Shown here: positions 10,573 to 22,800 of the stretch, piece by piece
Layout: each line of letters opens with the position of its first letter
How positions within the stretch are numbered: the first letter of the stretch is position 1
Source: Oppiella nova
Lineage: Eukaryota; Arthropoda; Arachnida; Sarcoptiformes; Oppiidae
Assembly (NCBI GenBank): GCA_905397405.1
Contig: CAJPVJ010000166.1
Location: forward strand, 1-35,074
Direction: 5' to 3'
DNA: 35,074 nucleotides
The notes under the pieces: model-generated
Told to the model about the DNA's origin: nothing
Databases searched by the model: none
The model's input: only the letters and a program-made list of their open reading frames with translations
Program-made: the position numbers and the translations under genes

Positions 10573-12781
10573 ATACGCAGCAAAGAACATTAAGATGAAC
10601 CAGGCTGAGGGCAGTGCCAATATTAATAGTACTTCTTCGAGGTATGAACTCTCAAATAATCGACAGAAGATACAGAAAACAATGAGTATATTTGATGACA
10701 GAAATATGATTTGAGGCAGACTTGAATTCTGTACAATTATGAAATTAATTTTTTAAAGTTTAATTCAAGTTATCTTTCAAATTGTTTATATTTATAATTT
10801 TACCAGATTTTTTATTATATTTAATTTTTTCTTATTTAAAAATCCCTTGATAATTGTAAATATATATCGGCCACAACTAACAATTGATATGATTTCAGCA
10901 ACTATTCTAACCTATTATATAAAATCATTTTAGAAATAATTTCTTTAAATATAGTAATGCACTGCAATACAGACCACTTTTTGGACATTTGATTCACAAA
11001 TTGGTAAATCTTGTTTCGATGGACGCAAATATATAGCAATACTTATAATTAATAAGTGGAATAATGTTTGAAAAATTCTTCTCAGAAATAATCGCTAGAA
11101 ATGAAAAATATTAAAAATAAATCATCAATATAACATATCAATTGTTGAATTACGTGTCCAAATGTTTTCCACTTTTCTTCTAAGAGTTTTTGAATGACTC
11201 CCCCCTTCAACATATCCAAGTGTTCACTATTATTGCCCTCAAGAATAATATTAAGAGCAGATCGACCCTCTGATTATAAGTGATAATAAATTTATTAATA
11301 TCTCGCCAATAATATATTGGTTAGATTTATGCAGAAAACCTGTTTCCGAACTTTCAGTTTGCATAGAATCGACAACATTTAAAGGGTAGCCGCAACATGT
11401 CACTATGTTATACGTCCAGAATTCCTATATGTTCATTTTTAATAAATCATTTTATACTCAAGCTATTTGAATATCCGATATCATATTGATATCAACTTAA
11501 ATATGTCAACAAATTAAGTGTAAAGTAAAGAAATACAGTATATACCTGGCAACTTAGTTCAATAATTTCCCTAAATATGACAGCTTTACCCAAAACACAG
11601 GCTAAAGCTAAAGGCGTTAATCCAAAGTTATTTGTCATATCATTAACAGCAGGTCTTTCAGAGTGTTTGAGTGCAAAACCAAATATGTTCTGTAATTCAA
11701 CATTTAATGTAATCAAATAATGGACATGTCATGCATATAATACCAATTTTTCTCGGGCCACAATTACATGTAAAACCATATTTCCATAGGAGTCCACTAA
11801 GTTAGGGTCGGCTCCATAACTAATTAATGTGTTATAAATTCTTTTATTATCAATACTTGCAGCCCATGACAGCGGATATTCCCCAAAATATTGAGTCTCT
11901 AATCAGACATTAATTTAAATAACAATTTAAACAATTAATTTCTAAATCATATAATAAAATGAATATCAAACCATTAAAAGAGGGCATCTTTTTAGTGATA
12001 TTACATTGTTTCGGTACAAAGAAATCTCCGACAGCTCTCTGATGAACATTTGCTTTGCATTCAAGTAGTAAATCAACTAAACTTTCGTTTCGATAGATTA
12101 TTGCTAAATGAAGACTAGATACACCTGAAACACGTTCACAATTGCAAATATTATTAATTTATTCATTGCTAATTACCAACACATTTCCAACAAATAATTT
12201 ACTAAAATAATTCTTTTCAGAATTTGAAATTAGTTTATCAAATAAAATGAGTATATTAATTTTCGACATTACCAAAATACTCCATTTCTTCAAAGATATC
12301 ATTAGAGAGATGTGGATATAATAAAAGTATTTGTTTGGTTATTAAAGAATGCATTTTAGTGTTATTAATGATAAGAATATGTAGCAGTGATTCCCCATAT
12401 AATCCCCGTAAATGCAATTTCCAACAAACTTTTCTTGTAATTTGCTGTAATTGTAAATAAATCGTAAGAATTTGCAAAGAATATGTCTAATTAATATTAA
12501 AAGGCATGTCTCACATCAATTTCATGTAAATCGTTATTGTCAGAGATATTACACAAAATATGAGATGACTTTGAAATGTCAAACTCTTTTCCCAAACCGT
12601 TTTGATACATATTATTCTTGAATTCTTTACTCTTGAGGACATCAATGAGGGCCTGTTGTCCTTCTTTGGCCAATATATCCAACAGAAGTCCTTTGCCTTC
12701 ATAATTGGCTAAAGAATATACAAATAAAGTGTTTGGGAAAGAGTTCTCAGTGTCTGAAACTTTATTCAACACGAATGGCAT
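8771..12781 (-). CDS. TRPV cation channel, Nanchung/Inactive/OSM-9 group
   Basis: This is a TRP-vanilloid channel, of the kind used in arthropod mechanosensory (chordotonal) neurons. Exons on the minus strand: 12781-12515, 12444-12273, 12124-11972, 11898-11744, 11689-11546, 11424-11340, 11269-11154, 11094-10978, 10911-10804, 10728-10577, 10391-10282, 10214-10090, 9248-8898, 8830-8771. All are GT-AG with agreeing phases, for about 704 residues. Ankyrin repeats lie at roughly residues 90-320 ([36 protein letters not shown]). Then come EEKWKTFGH and the first membrane segment with [15 protein letters not shown], the pore region [15 protein letters not shown], and the last membrane segment with [21 protein letters not shown]. 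The C-terminus ends in AIDNWK, with a short inferred last exon ([10 protein letters not shown]). The 3' third is corrupted by duplicated partial exons and an N at 9283. Whether it is nanchung or inactive cannot be settled here. Confidence 0.92.
9152..10196 (-). repeat. Duplicated 3' exon blocks of the TRPV gene
   Basis: The block starting tcaacatatttagc occurs at 9152, 9284 and 9721. Partial copies of the last-but-one exon (codons [11 protein letters not shown] to LLLNM) lie at 9380-9284 and 9817-9720, besides the complete one at 9248-8898. The pore exon is complete at 10214-10090 and truncated at 9719-9612. At 9719/9720 the two truncated exons are fused into a false open frame. Copies differ by a few bases and by a ~45-bp intron difference (missing after 9413), which fits two alleles left unmerged. 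Confidence 0.88.
9283..9283. other. Single-N contig join
   Basis: A lone N lies between ...tttatcagtaaa and tcaacatattt, with the same sequence repeated on both sides. It has the same signature as the N at 2810. Confidence 0.9.
10461..10495 (+). repeat. (GTGA)n microsatellite
   Basis: About nine tandem GTGA units in the TRPV intron between the exons at 10577 and 10391. It directly abuts the intronic arm of a 43-bp inverted repeat. Confidence 0.95.
10492..11404. repeat. 43-bp perfect inverted repeat: TRPV exon and intron
   Basis: 10492-10534 is the exact reverse complement of 11362-11404, with mismatches immediately outside both ends. The 11362-11404 arm is coding ([14 protein letters not shown], last ankyrin region). 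The other arm is in a downstream intron, between two microsatellites. The primary transcript could form a 43-bp duplex covering the exon. The arm may also be an assembly insertion, given the faults nearby. Confidence 0.9.
10538..10571 (+). repeat. (GA)n microsatellite beside a splice donor
   Basis: About seventeen GA units. Read on the coding (minus) strand it is a (TC)n tract starting six bases inside the intron, immediately after the donor gtatgc (10576-10571) of the TRPV exon 10728-10577. Confidence 0.95.
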
Positions 12782-13295
12782 TATTAATAATTAATATTTG
12801 GTTTAAACAACAATTTAGAGAACCGTTTCAGAAGTGAAGTACGAATACAAGAATAATTAACGTAAATATTTATCTCAAAACATATTTTATTTAATTATTA
12901 AGTCTTTTAACACAAATATAACACTTCTGTGGATGACATTGAATAACACCTGCCGTTGCCATAGATTCTGCAGTAAAATTATTATTGATTTGTTTTAACC
13001 CAGAATTCAATCGACAAAATTGGCTGAAACTTCAATAATAAAAGCAAATTCCGGTTATTTATTATATAAAAATTATATCATTTTATTGGTAAAGGATATC
13101 ATTAATTTAGACTTAATTTACAAAATTATTCACATTTCACAACTGATTACATTTTGAATTAGCTTTAAATATAATTATATATAAATTGTCAGTAAAATTG
13201 ATTGTATTGTATGAATGGATACTGAAATCAAACTCTTTACATAGAAAATACAGTATAAGACTAATGGAAATGAAAATATGATATATATTTAAACG
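12782..13295. other. Intergenic: TRPV upstream region and BTB-zinc-finger 3' end
   Basis: Both neighbours are on the minus strand. The left part is the presumed TRPV promoter and 5' region. A TTTATT (AATAAA on the minus strand) at 13082-13087 may be the poly(A) signal of the zinc-finger gene. No other gene was seen. Confidence 0.5.
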
Positions 13296-16200
13296 TTAAA
13301 ACAGAGCCATAAAGGCGCTCAGACCACCAATTTCTGTGGAGTTGGCACTCGAGTTGGTGGTAGTGTTGCGTTCACTCGAATTACTCGTCGTGTAAACAGT
13401 CGATGGAATCGATTGAATCACTACTCGAGCAGAAGACGTCGTGTTATTTGTATTGAGTCTCTGGTGTTCAACAATACGGTCCACAACTGATTGGTCGACC
13501 GAATCGTAAGTAACGTTCGGAACCGATGATTGTATGACAACTCTGGTCGGAGATACAGTTACCTCTCCCGAAGAATATTCATAGATAAGAGTGGACGTAG
13601 CCGTACATAACTCCTGTTCAGACAGTTGTGACTGAGAGATCTGTATCTCTTGAGGTGAGCCAACGGCTGTCACTTGCGATTGAGAGGCTATAGAGTTGTC
13701 ATCAATGGATTCGCTTATATAACTGAACTGTTGAGCCGTCTGTCGGCGCGGCTTTCGTGGCTTATATAGAGGCTTATGTTCGGTCTGTTCGCCGGAGTGG
13801 TGTTTCAGGACGTGTTCCTTAAGTTTGTCTCTCCGAGTGCTGCCGTAATCGCATTGTTGGCATTTGAAAGGCTTCTCCTCGAGATGTATGCGCTCGTGTC
13901 TAATGAGATGACTTTTCTCAATGAAAGCTCTGCCACACGTCGAACAGATGTGCGAACGGATAGACAGATGACTTCTGGTGTGGGCCGCCAACTGAGACCT
14001 ACGCGGCGATGAATACGTGCAGCCCATCTGATCGCAATGAAACACATTCCCAGTATGGATGCGCTTATGGGACAAGAGGTGCGACTGATATTTGGTTGTG
14101 AAGCCACAGCTGTCGCACAGATAAGGTCTGTCCTCCCTATGAGTCGCCAAATGCTGGTCTAAAGTGTTCTTCATAGCAAAGGCTCGTCCGCAGTGATGAC
14201 ACGCGTAGGGCTTCTCTCCCGTATGTATTCTGTTGTGAACAATGAGATTGCCTTTAGTTCTGGACTTGAATGGACACAACTCGCAGTGGTAGGGCCTCTC
14301 ATCCGTGTGTCTCATTTTGTGCGACAGAATAAACTGAATTCTATCGCAACTGTATTCACAGTCCTCGCATTTATAGGGCGGACCATCGAAGTGGCCTTTC
14401 ATGTGCTTATAGTACTCGCGATTCCATTTGCAAACATATGAACACATTTTGCAGATATAAGTCGTGTCTTCTTCGTGCACACGAGACAAGTGCTGCTCGA
14501 GTCGAGTGGCGCTGTGGCCGATGTATATACAGTGCGGACACTTCACGCCGTCCTTCCAATGAGCCAATGATAAGGACGACGGACTCTTCGCACCAGACTT
14601 TGTTCGTCTTCGAGGAGACAAATCGCAGTCTTCGCTCACGTCTTCCATATTAGAGGAATCGTTTCCTTCGCTCTTCATTTCCTGGTCCTCTTCAACCCCT
14701 TCTTCCGCATTAGAATCCTCTTCAATGTCTTTGTCAACAGATTTCTTTCGTTTATTCTTATTATTCGTCACTTTCTTGTTCTCATTATCACTACAATTGG
14801 TCTTCTTTTTGGATGGAGAAGAGTATACAAACCATTCGTTTTTCGAGTATTTCTGTCCGACATTTCTTTTACGAGTTCTCGACACCGAGTCTTCCTTTCC
14901 AATCGACTCAATATTCTCTCGTTTTCTACCACTCATTGCTTTTCTCTTGTTTTCAGTTATCTCTTCTAAAAGTTTACAAACAATTAAAATATATTTTAGA
15001 CTAATTTTAATGTAATGTCATATGTAAATCAATCAAATTTATAGAATACCGGTACATAAATATTACTTTTATATTATTTTAAAATATAAACGATGCCAAA
15101 ACCAGAAAGTATAAAATTCTTATCTCTGTAGTGAAAATAGTCTATCTATTAGTGGTGTTTACCCTGAAACTAGCAAACTTTAAGTATCTATGAAATGCAT
15201 CATTCCTTACAGCGCTCTACAGTGCATGCATTGAACCATTTTTATGTATAAAAGTGAAAGTGCTTAACAAAGTCAATCAATTAAGGCATTGATAATACAT
15301 AATACCGTAATTGCATTCATATTGACAAATGTATTTAAAACATACTCTTTGATCGTTTGGTCGTTTCATGTCTTTGGTTCTGAGTCTTTGTTCTGCTTTT
15401 GGTGTTGAGTTCAGAATCCATGGGTTCGACAATAACAGGGCTATTGGGGAGAAGGAGGTCCTGTTGCTCGACATCTGGCAAAACGAGTTCGTCGTCGTCC
15501 TCTGGAAGCGATCGACGCTTTTTGGCAAACAATTTACTCAACTCTTTATAAGAGTCTATATATCTGTCGATATTTATATTGTTTTGTTGCAAAGACTTGA
15601 GAGCGAAGTAAAGGCAGAGATTGCTCTCACGGTAGAGGACTTCGGTGTCGATGTGATCGTAGATGAACTCCAGTTTCATTTTAGGCCATTCAATGAGCGC
15701 CAAGAAGTCACTCCACTCTGTGCTGCGTCTGTCCACGTCTTTCCTCACCCAACAGATCAAGTAAGTCAAGAGCTGTGACGCCGGAAGGTTCTTGAATCCA
15801 ATGGTCTCGTCCTTAATAATAGTGTCCAACTTCTTAGCCGTCATTTCACTCATAAACGGCTGTTCAATCACTTCAACCAAGTTCTCGGATATGAATTCAT
15901 TGCACGTTTGGATCAAAGTCTCTAAACTGTACTTTTGGGCCAAATCTCGGACAGCAATACAGTTGTCGACCGAAAGGTAGTGTTCGAGGAATTGATTGCA
16001 ATATGTGTTCACTTTAGTCATCAGGAAGTAATTACTCAGTTTCAGCAATTCGTTCACATTATGCCAATCGATGGTAATGTTTCCCGAATACATATAATCC
16101 AGAAGCGTCTCCAACACGTCCACGTCATGGCAGCTGATGTTGATCTGCTCTTTGGTCACGCGGTGTGTCTTGAGGACGGACTCGAAGTACTGACTACAGG

Positions 16201-16405
16201 CGGCCAATACGCTTCTGTGGGCCGGGAACCGCTTCTCCACCGATTGCGGTCCTGATGTCACGTGAAGCACGATATCGCAGAAGCGGCCGTCACTTCGCTG
16301 ACCCCTCAGCATCTCGAGGATCCCATTGCCCGACGGGTTCTCATCGAAATGCATCGAATTGTCCGCCAATACCGACGACAACACCATCGCTGAGATAATC
16401 GTCAC
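13296..16405 (-). CDS. BTB-BACK protein with nine C2H2 zinc fingers, probable transcription factor
   Basis: Two exons, 16405-15346 and 14965-13296. The donor gtatgt at 15345 and acceptor acttttag at 14966 join in phase, giving 909 residues. Exon 1 gives a BTB/POZ domain (about residues 35-140; GRFCDIVLHV, FPAHRSVLAACSQYFES) and a BACK domain (about 145-260), then a polar linker. Exon 2 gives a basic/acidic low-complexity stretch, nine C2H2 fingers (first CPHC, last CQQC...HVLKHH) with TGEKPY-like linkers, and a Ser/Thr/Gln-rich tail. Without the splice, exon 1 reads three more codons (SMF) to a stop, and exon 2 has its own ATG at 14936, so two genes would be called. The ten codons between acceptor and that ATG are open and in frame, and the total length is a multiple of three. 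BTB domains dimerise or recruit corepressors or cullin-3, and the fingers should bind DNA. Two separate genes remain the alternative. Confidence 0.82.
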
Positions 16406-16821
16406 TTTCGACCAATTCTTTGATAATTACTATAAAGTCCTCTGAAATGGGTTTTCATGTAATTATGAAAACTTCTCCACAAATGCTACGATCACTGCAT
16501 CACGTGTTGACGGCATCCACGCAAACACGTGACCGCATCCGATGCCACCCGAGTGCACACGAATGGCCACTAAATCAGTGCCACTAATGAGCCGTAAATG
16601 TAATTAAACGCGATTTTCATAAACAAAAACACATGAAAACATGAAAACAATAGGATTTGTTGGCAAATGTCTACAGAGTGTAGCGAAAGACTGTACCCAT
16701 TGGTGGGTTGTGTGGTGTGGGCGCGTGCGCTGTAATGCATGCATTGCTGTAGAAGTAGTGTTCAGTCATTAAGTATTGACTTTCGGATCGATATCTCGCT
16801 CTCACTGTCAGAGACTTTGTG
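16406..16821. promoter_or_regulatory. Divergent promoter region with two CACGTG boxes
   Basis: This gap separates the start codons of the minus-strand BTB-zinc-finger gene and the plus-strand alpha2/delta gene. It is less AT-rich than other intergenic DNA here. It holds two canonical palindromic E-boxes, CACGTG at 16501-16506 and 16526-16531, 25 bp apart. No TATA box was evident. Promoter function is inferred from position. Confidence 0.55.
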
Positions 16822-19800
16822 ATGGGAACTGAAGACAAAATGATGGCCACAATGACCACAACCGCCATTTGGCCACTCATTGTCTTAGTGGTGTCACTGG
16901 TGACGACGGCATCAGCGCAGGTGTCCATAGATCCGTACGAAGTGCGTAACCTTGCGCTCCGGTTCGGGAAAGACATCTACGAGGGGTCGGCGGAGTCGAC
17001 GTGTGTCCGCAAAATCACGTCAAACTTCGAGGACATGAAGGCGCGAGTGGTTTGGTTTGACTCGAATAAGATGATGGAAGACATGAGGAATGATGTGATG
17101 AATACGTTGAACTGGAAGAAGCACGCCATCGAGCGCATCGCCAATGAGTCCCAACGTCTGGCCGCTAACCACACTTTCGGTGAGTTTGTCACCACTTGTC
17201 TCACCACTCATTATGCGCTCAACGTTTGACATACTCTCAGTGAACAAGAACCTGGACATGGATTACCTGAATATGAAGCGCCTGTACGACAATCGCGAGG
17301 GAGAGACGCCGACCAACCATAACGACGATGGGGTCGAGTGGAAGACTATTGAACTCAGTCCTCACCCCAACTTCGAGGGCGCGAACGTCAACCTCGAGAA
17401 GAGTGCGGTTCACGTGCCCATCAATGTCTACGAGAGGGCCGCAGACATTGTCAATGACATTAAGTGGTCGGAAGCGTTGACTCCATTCTTCAAGAACAAC
17501 CTGATGTTCGATCCCGGCCTCAGTTGGCAGTTCTTCGGCTCCAGTCGAGGCTTCCTTAGACTATATCCAGGTATGCCTTCCCATCCAAATGATTGTATGC
17601 ATTGCCCTATTATCCATTTGTACCATTTTTAAACGATTCTGTGCTAAATTCTTAACAGAATATTCTGTGCCTTAAGTCTATTGCGAAACAGTCTGACAAC
17701 CAATTGTAGAACTATTGGACTCAAAATAGACTCCAATTTTATTTCTATCTGTATTTTTGGTTTATTCAAAATTATATCTCTTTCTAATCATAAATTCTTG
17801 GATCCAGAATCAATTATTCTTGACTTAACGAATGTGTTTATATATACCGGAAGTAACATTGAATATCTTTTGCCATATCTTTGCATTGGTTTCCATTCTT
17901 CAGCGACTGAATGGAAGAACGAAATAGATTTCCTTCAGTTGGAAACGCCTCCTCCAGATCTGTACGACTGTCGGATGCGACCCTGGTATGCATCACATGG
18001 TCTCCATATGTCGAGCATTGGACTAAATGTGAATTGTGTGCCCGCATGCCCTCCCTGTGCCCCTGACCCCTGACCCACAGGTACATTCAAGGCGCCGCAT
18101 CTCCCAAAGATGTAGTGATTCTTCTGGACAGCAGTGGTTCGATGACAGGACTGCGGAACACAATCGCAAAGAACGTGATCTCAACCATTTTGGACACACT
18201 TACTGATGACGATTATGTGGCGGTCATGAAGTTCTCAGATCACGTGGAGTTCATAAACAAATGCTTCGATAGTCTGGTTCTCGCGAACGAGAAGAATATC
18301 CGCCAAATCAAGGAAGACGTGGACAAAGTGAGGCCCACAGAAGTGGCCAATTTCACGGCCGCACTCATACACGCCTTCGATCTCCTCCAAGTGGTCAGTC
18401 ATTCACTCATTCATTCACTACCAGTGCTTATTACCAACACTTGTCTCTTATTTGAATCTAATGCCTAATCCGTGAAACTTATTCCCAAATTATGTTTCAT
18501 TCATTCCTCAACTATCACTCAACTGTTCACTATTTAATACTGTACTACAGTTCTGTGTACAGACTGTACAGTATTTTCCAAACTATTTTTGCAATAACTT
18601 AAATCATACTTCACTGCAATGCTAATATAACGATATGATACCATAAATGTACATACACTGTATGTCATACAGTATTACCCTATTTGTTAAACCTTTTATA
18701 CTGTACAGTACAACTTAATAATTAATATTTTGGTGTAAGATAGTAATGAATGAGTTAGCTATTACCGATAATATTGACTATAAGGTGCCCAAAAATGATT
18801 TGAATCACTTTATTATGCAGTATTGAGTACTTCCTACAGTTTAAATTACATAACGCTAAATTAAATTAACTATACAATAGTTTATTTTTACTGTACTTAT
18901 ATTATTAAATTAACTTTTAGAGACATTTTTAGAATAACTTGATAGTTTATTGTGAACAACGATATAATGTATAGATATTATTGTTAAAGCATTCAAAATA
19001 TGATATAGAATGGTCACAAGGATTATTTGTGAAATGCAATTTACAAAATTGTGCACTCATTTATGCTTTAATACCGGACACTATTTATATGCACTGAAAA
19101 TGTACTGTCATTGACGTTATCAGTGTTTGTCAGTCATAGCCATTTGAAACTACCATTTATATAACTTATGCTACCATGAAAACTTGGTCCATTTTAGGAT
19201 ACTTGTCATTAGTTTTATAGTTAAAATATGTCATGAATTTTTATACAGTATTTATATGCCTTTTGTGAAACTAAGAATAGATTTAATTATGGGATCATTA
19301 ATTGGAGGAATATTTATTAATAATATTGCGATTGGAATACTGTATGACTAATTGATTACATTAACTAATGATCATGGAAAAGCTATTGATTAAACAGTAT
19401 ACTGTATGAGAAATGGATTTTTAAACCCACTTTTTACAAAAATTATCATATAGCATATGAATATCTAAATGCAATGATTCACACATTAATTGTACTGTAT
19501 AGAAATGATGTAATTTTTATATTCGTGTCAATTAATGGAAAAGGCTACTATAAATGTCCAAGATTCATATACAGCAATTTTAAGCTACATTTTATGATCT
19601 CTTTCCATGAAAGGGTTCCCATTTTATGGAAGTAATCCCTCAAAACCTATCAACACATTTAGATAATGAGTTTTAGGACACCCTTTGAATATTTGAATTA
19701 AACATTTGAATAGAAATGATAGGATTGTGAACATTACAGGTGCACGCATCGAAAGGGGGCTGTCAGTGTAACCAAGCAATTATGCTGATCACTGATGGAG

Positions 19801-22800
19801 CACCCGAGACATTTGAAGATGTCTTTCGTACGTACAACTGGCCTAACATACCGGTCAGGGTTTTCACATATCTTATTGGCCGTGAGGTCACTGATAGTCA
19901 AGAAGTATATTGGATGGCCTGTCATAATAGGGGTGAGTTGTTTGATAGCATATATTCACCAGTGAAATAAATGTGAAAATATGTGTATTTGGTTCAGGGT
20001 ATTACACACATGTGTCCAATTTGGCAGAAGTGCGGGAACAGGTCCAGCAATACATACCTGTCATGAGTCGGCCGATAGTGCTGTCCGGGGAACGAGTGTT
20101 TGCGTGGACTCCAGTCTACGCTCACGTTTCCGTGAGTGATGTTTGTGTTTATGATTTGATTGAATCGCTTATAATGTCTAATAAAAACATTTTCATATTC
20201 ATAACCAATAATTGATAAAATTTTGTTTTGCGCACAATTTGTAATGGGTTTTGAAACTTAAAGGAAGTGCCTCTAAGTGACTGGGTTTGGGAGGAAAGAG
20301 GTCGGTATCACATCATATCTATATAAATATCATACACTGTGTTATACCAGAGATTCTGTAAGGGTTTTGTATTCTTGTTTTAAATGCAATCACTAATAGA
20401 AAAGGAAATTAAGACTAAAATTTTGCAACAACAACGCAAACGTACTGTCGTTAGTGATAGTCAGGTAAAGGATAATTTGGCCGAAAATGAGCGCAATGAC
20501 AATGACGCTGATAATAACGAGGCCAGTGGCTCCATATCTGCTTCAATTGTAAGCGCCGACACCGATAGACTAACTAACACTGAGCCCGAGTATCCTAAAA
20601 AAAATCAAAAACCTAAGAAAGTTAGTATTCGTGCTAAACATCTATAGAATTGATTTTTTAAATTCTTTGGTTTTTACAATTTAAAGATTTTTGTTTGATT
20701 TGTCGTTTGCATGGTTTTGCGTTTAATGTTTTGGCTTTGATTTAACATTTTTCCATTTGTGTCATTCAGTTATTGTACGTATAATTTGATTATATTTTGT
20801 TTAAAGTTTTATAACTATTATCCTATTTAGAGATAATAAACAACTTTTTCATTCACTAGAATCTACAGCTAATGACAACTCTTGCGACTCCTGTATTTGA
20901 TACCAGAAATTATACGGTATAACCAAATATACAGTATTTCGAAGTCACAAATTAATGTTAATAAACCATTTTTATTGACAGAACATCACTAAAAGAATTC
21001 TTGTTAAGAATGTTTATCAGGACTCAGAACCAGAAACTGTAATGATTTTTATGAAAATTGTACTAAAATTGAAATATTGATTGTTTTTTTTGTAATTAAG
21101 ATCCGAATCGCGAATCTGTTGGGCGTCGCAGGAGTTGACGTTCCCATCAAAGAGATCGTGAAACTAACGCCCGCTTTCAAGGTTTGCATTTTTAATGGAT
21201 TTATAAAATTATACTTATTTTTAACTCCATTTTCCAATAGCTTGGAGTTAATGGATATTCATTTGTCACAACAAATAATGGTTATCTCCTATATCACCCC
21301 GATCTCAGACCCATGGTATGTATAAGTTTGTACTAGTTTTTAGTTTTGCTATAATATACTGTAACTGTTTGTTTGAATGAACGGCCTATAGTTCCTGGAT
21401 ATGCTAAAGCCTTTCTATAGGTAATTAAACATTATTTAATTATTTATTAAATTCAAACATAATTTACTAACAAAACAAATGATATGATATTATATTCTTA
21501 TTAAACCTATAGTTCTGTTGATATCTCTGAAGTGGAACTGGCGGACAATGTGTTGGGTCCCCGAGTAAGTGATTGTTCTATGGGTTAAGTACTGTATTGC
21601 GGTTCTAAAGTGAATGTATTATCAGCTAATGGATGAGAATATCAATGAAATTCGTGGAAATATGATTAACAGAACAGTTGGCTGGAAGAAAATTAAGGTC
21701 AAAGTGCATATGGATTCAATGGTCAGGCAATTATTGATGACTCGAATAATGATTTATAATATTATATTTCGATACTGTTATAGAAAAGAGCCGTAACGCG
21801 AGTTAATCATTATATTTACGGCAAAATCGATTTCACACCTTTCAGTTTGGCTATTGTTTTGCCCGAACCCTACGGCTCTTATAGAGTTGAGGGTCAGATC
21901 GAAGTGAAAGTGAGACGAGAAGAGAACTTTACTCACTATTTCCGGGGTAACAATTGGAGGGTTCATCCCGAATGGGTCAGTAGTTTGCTATACTATGGTT
22001 GACAATATGTTTTAACCGTTTGCTGTCACTTCAGGTGTACTGCGATTCTCCAAATAAAATATCTGCTATTTTGCCCAAATCTCCAGAAGAAGCTATCACT
22101 CAGTTTCTTAAGACTGTACTCAACGGACAGAATTTCCGGTGGAAGACCAGTAGTACAAGACCTCAAGTCTATGAAACCATTTCATGTATACATTTCTGTT
22201 TTGTTTAGTTTGTTTCATTGGAACTCATTTGAAAACTTTTAATTTATGAATAATAGGCGATAAATATTTGACACAAAGTTTAGTGTTTGACGCAAAGGCC
22301 ACAGATATTGACACATCCAAGTGCGGGACAATTCCCAATATGAACTCCAAAATAGAGTAAGTAATTAATTATACGTTCAAAACTTTGAGAATCAGGAATT
22401 GTTATAATTCTAATTTAATAATGTCAATAATATAGGCTTAATACATAATAATACTAGGAAAATTACAATTAATAATGATCCAATCATTGAATATTCACGA
22501 ATTTAAAATATATATCTTAAACATTCTAATGGTTGTACATGGTATTATTTAGGCAAAAATCTATTTAAATACAGGAATTCTTAATTGCTTGATAGTTGAT
22601 AAGGTATTTATTTTTATTATATAATACGGTACTAAGATAGTAAGTTTATGCTAATACAGTATTTAGTAAATTGGTAAGTGCTGTCTGAATGCTTAATTGG
22701 TGGATATTTTTCGGACAACTGTTTGTAATTGTAAGCAACAAAATGTAAACTATAATATGTTATGTAAACATAATTGGAGTGATTAGAGAAATCCTGTCTA

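Noticed and set aside
13776-15015. Plus-strand and alternative minus-strand frames across the zinc-finger exon
   Set aside because: They are shadows of the C2H2 coding frame, which has nine intact finger motifs.
15368-16255. Plus-strand open frames of 136, 62 and 106 codons
   Set aside because: They are antisense shadows of the BTB-BACK exon, with no homology and no splice logic.
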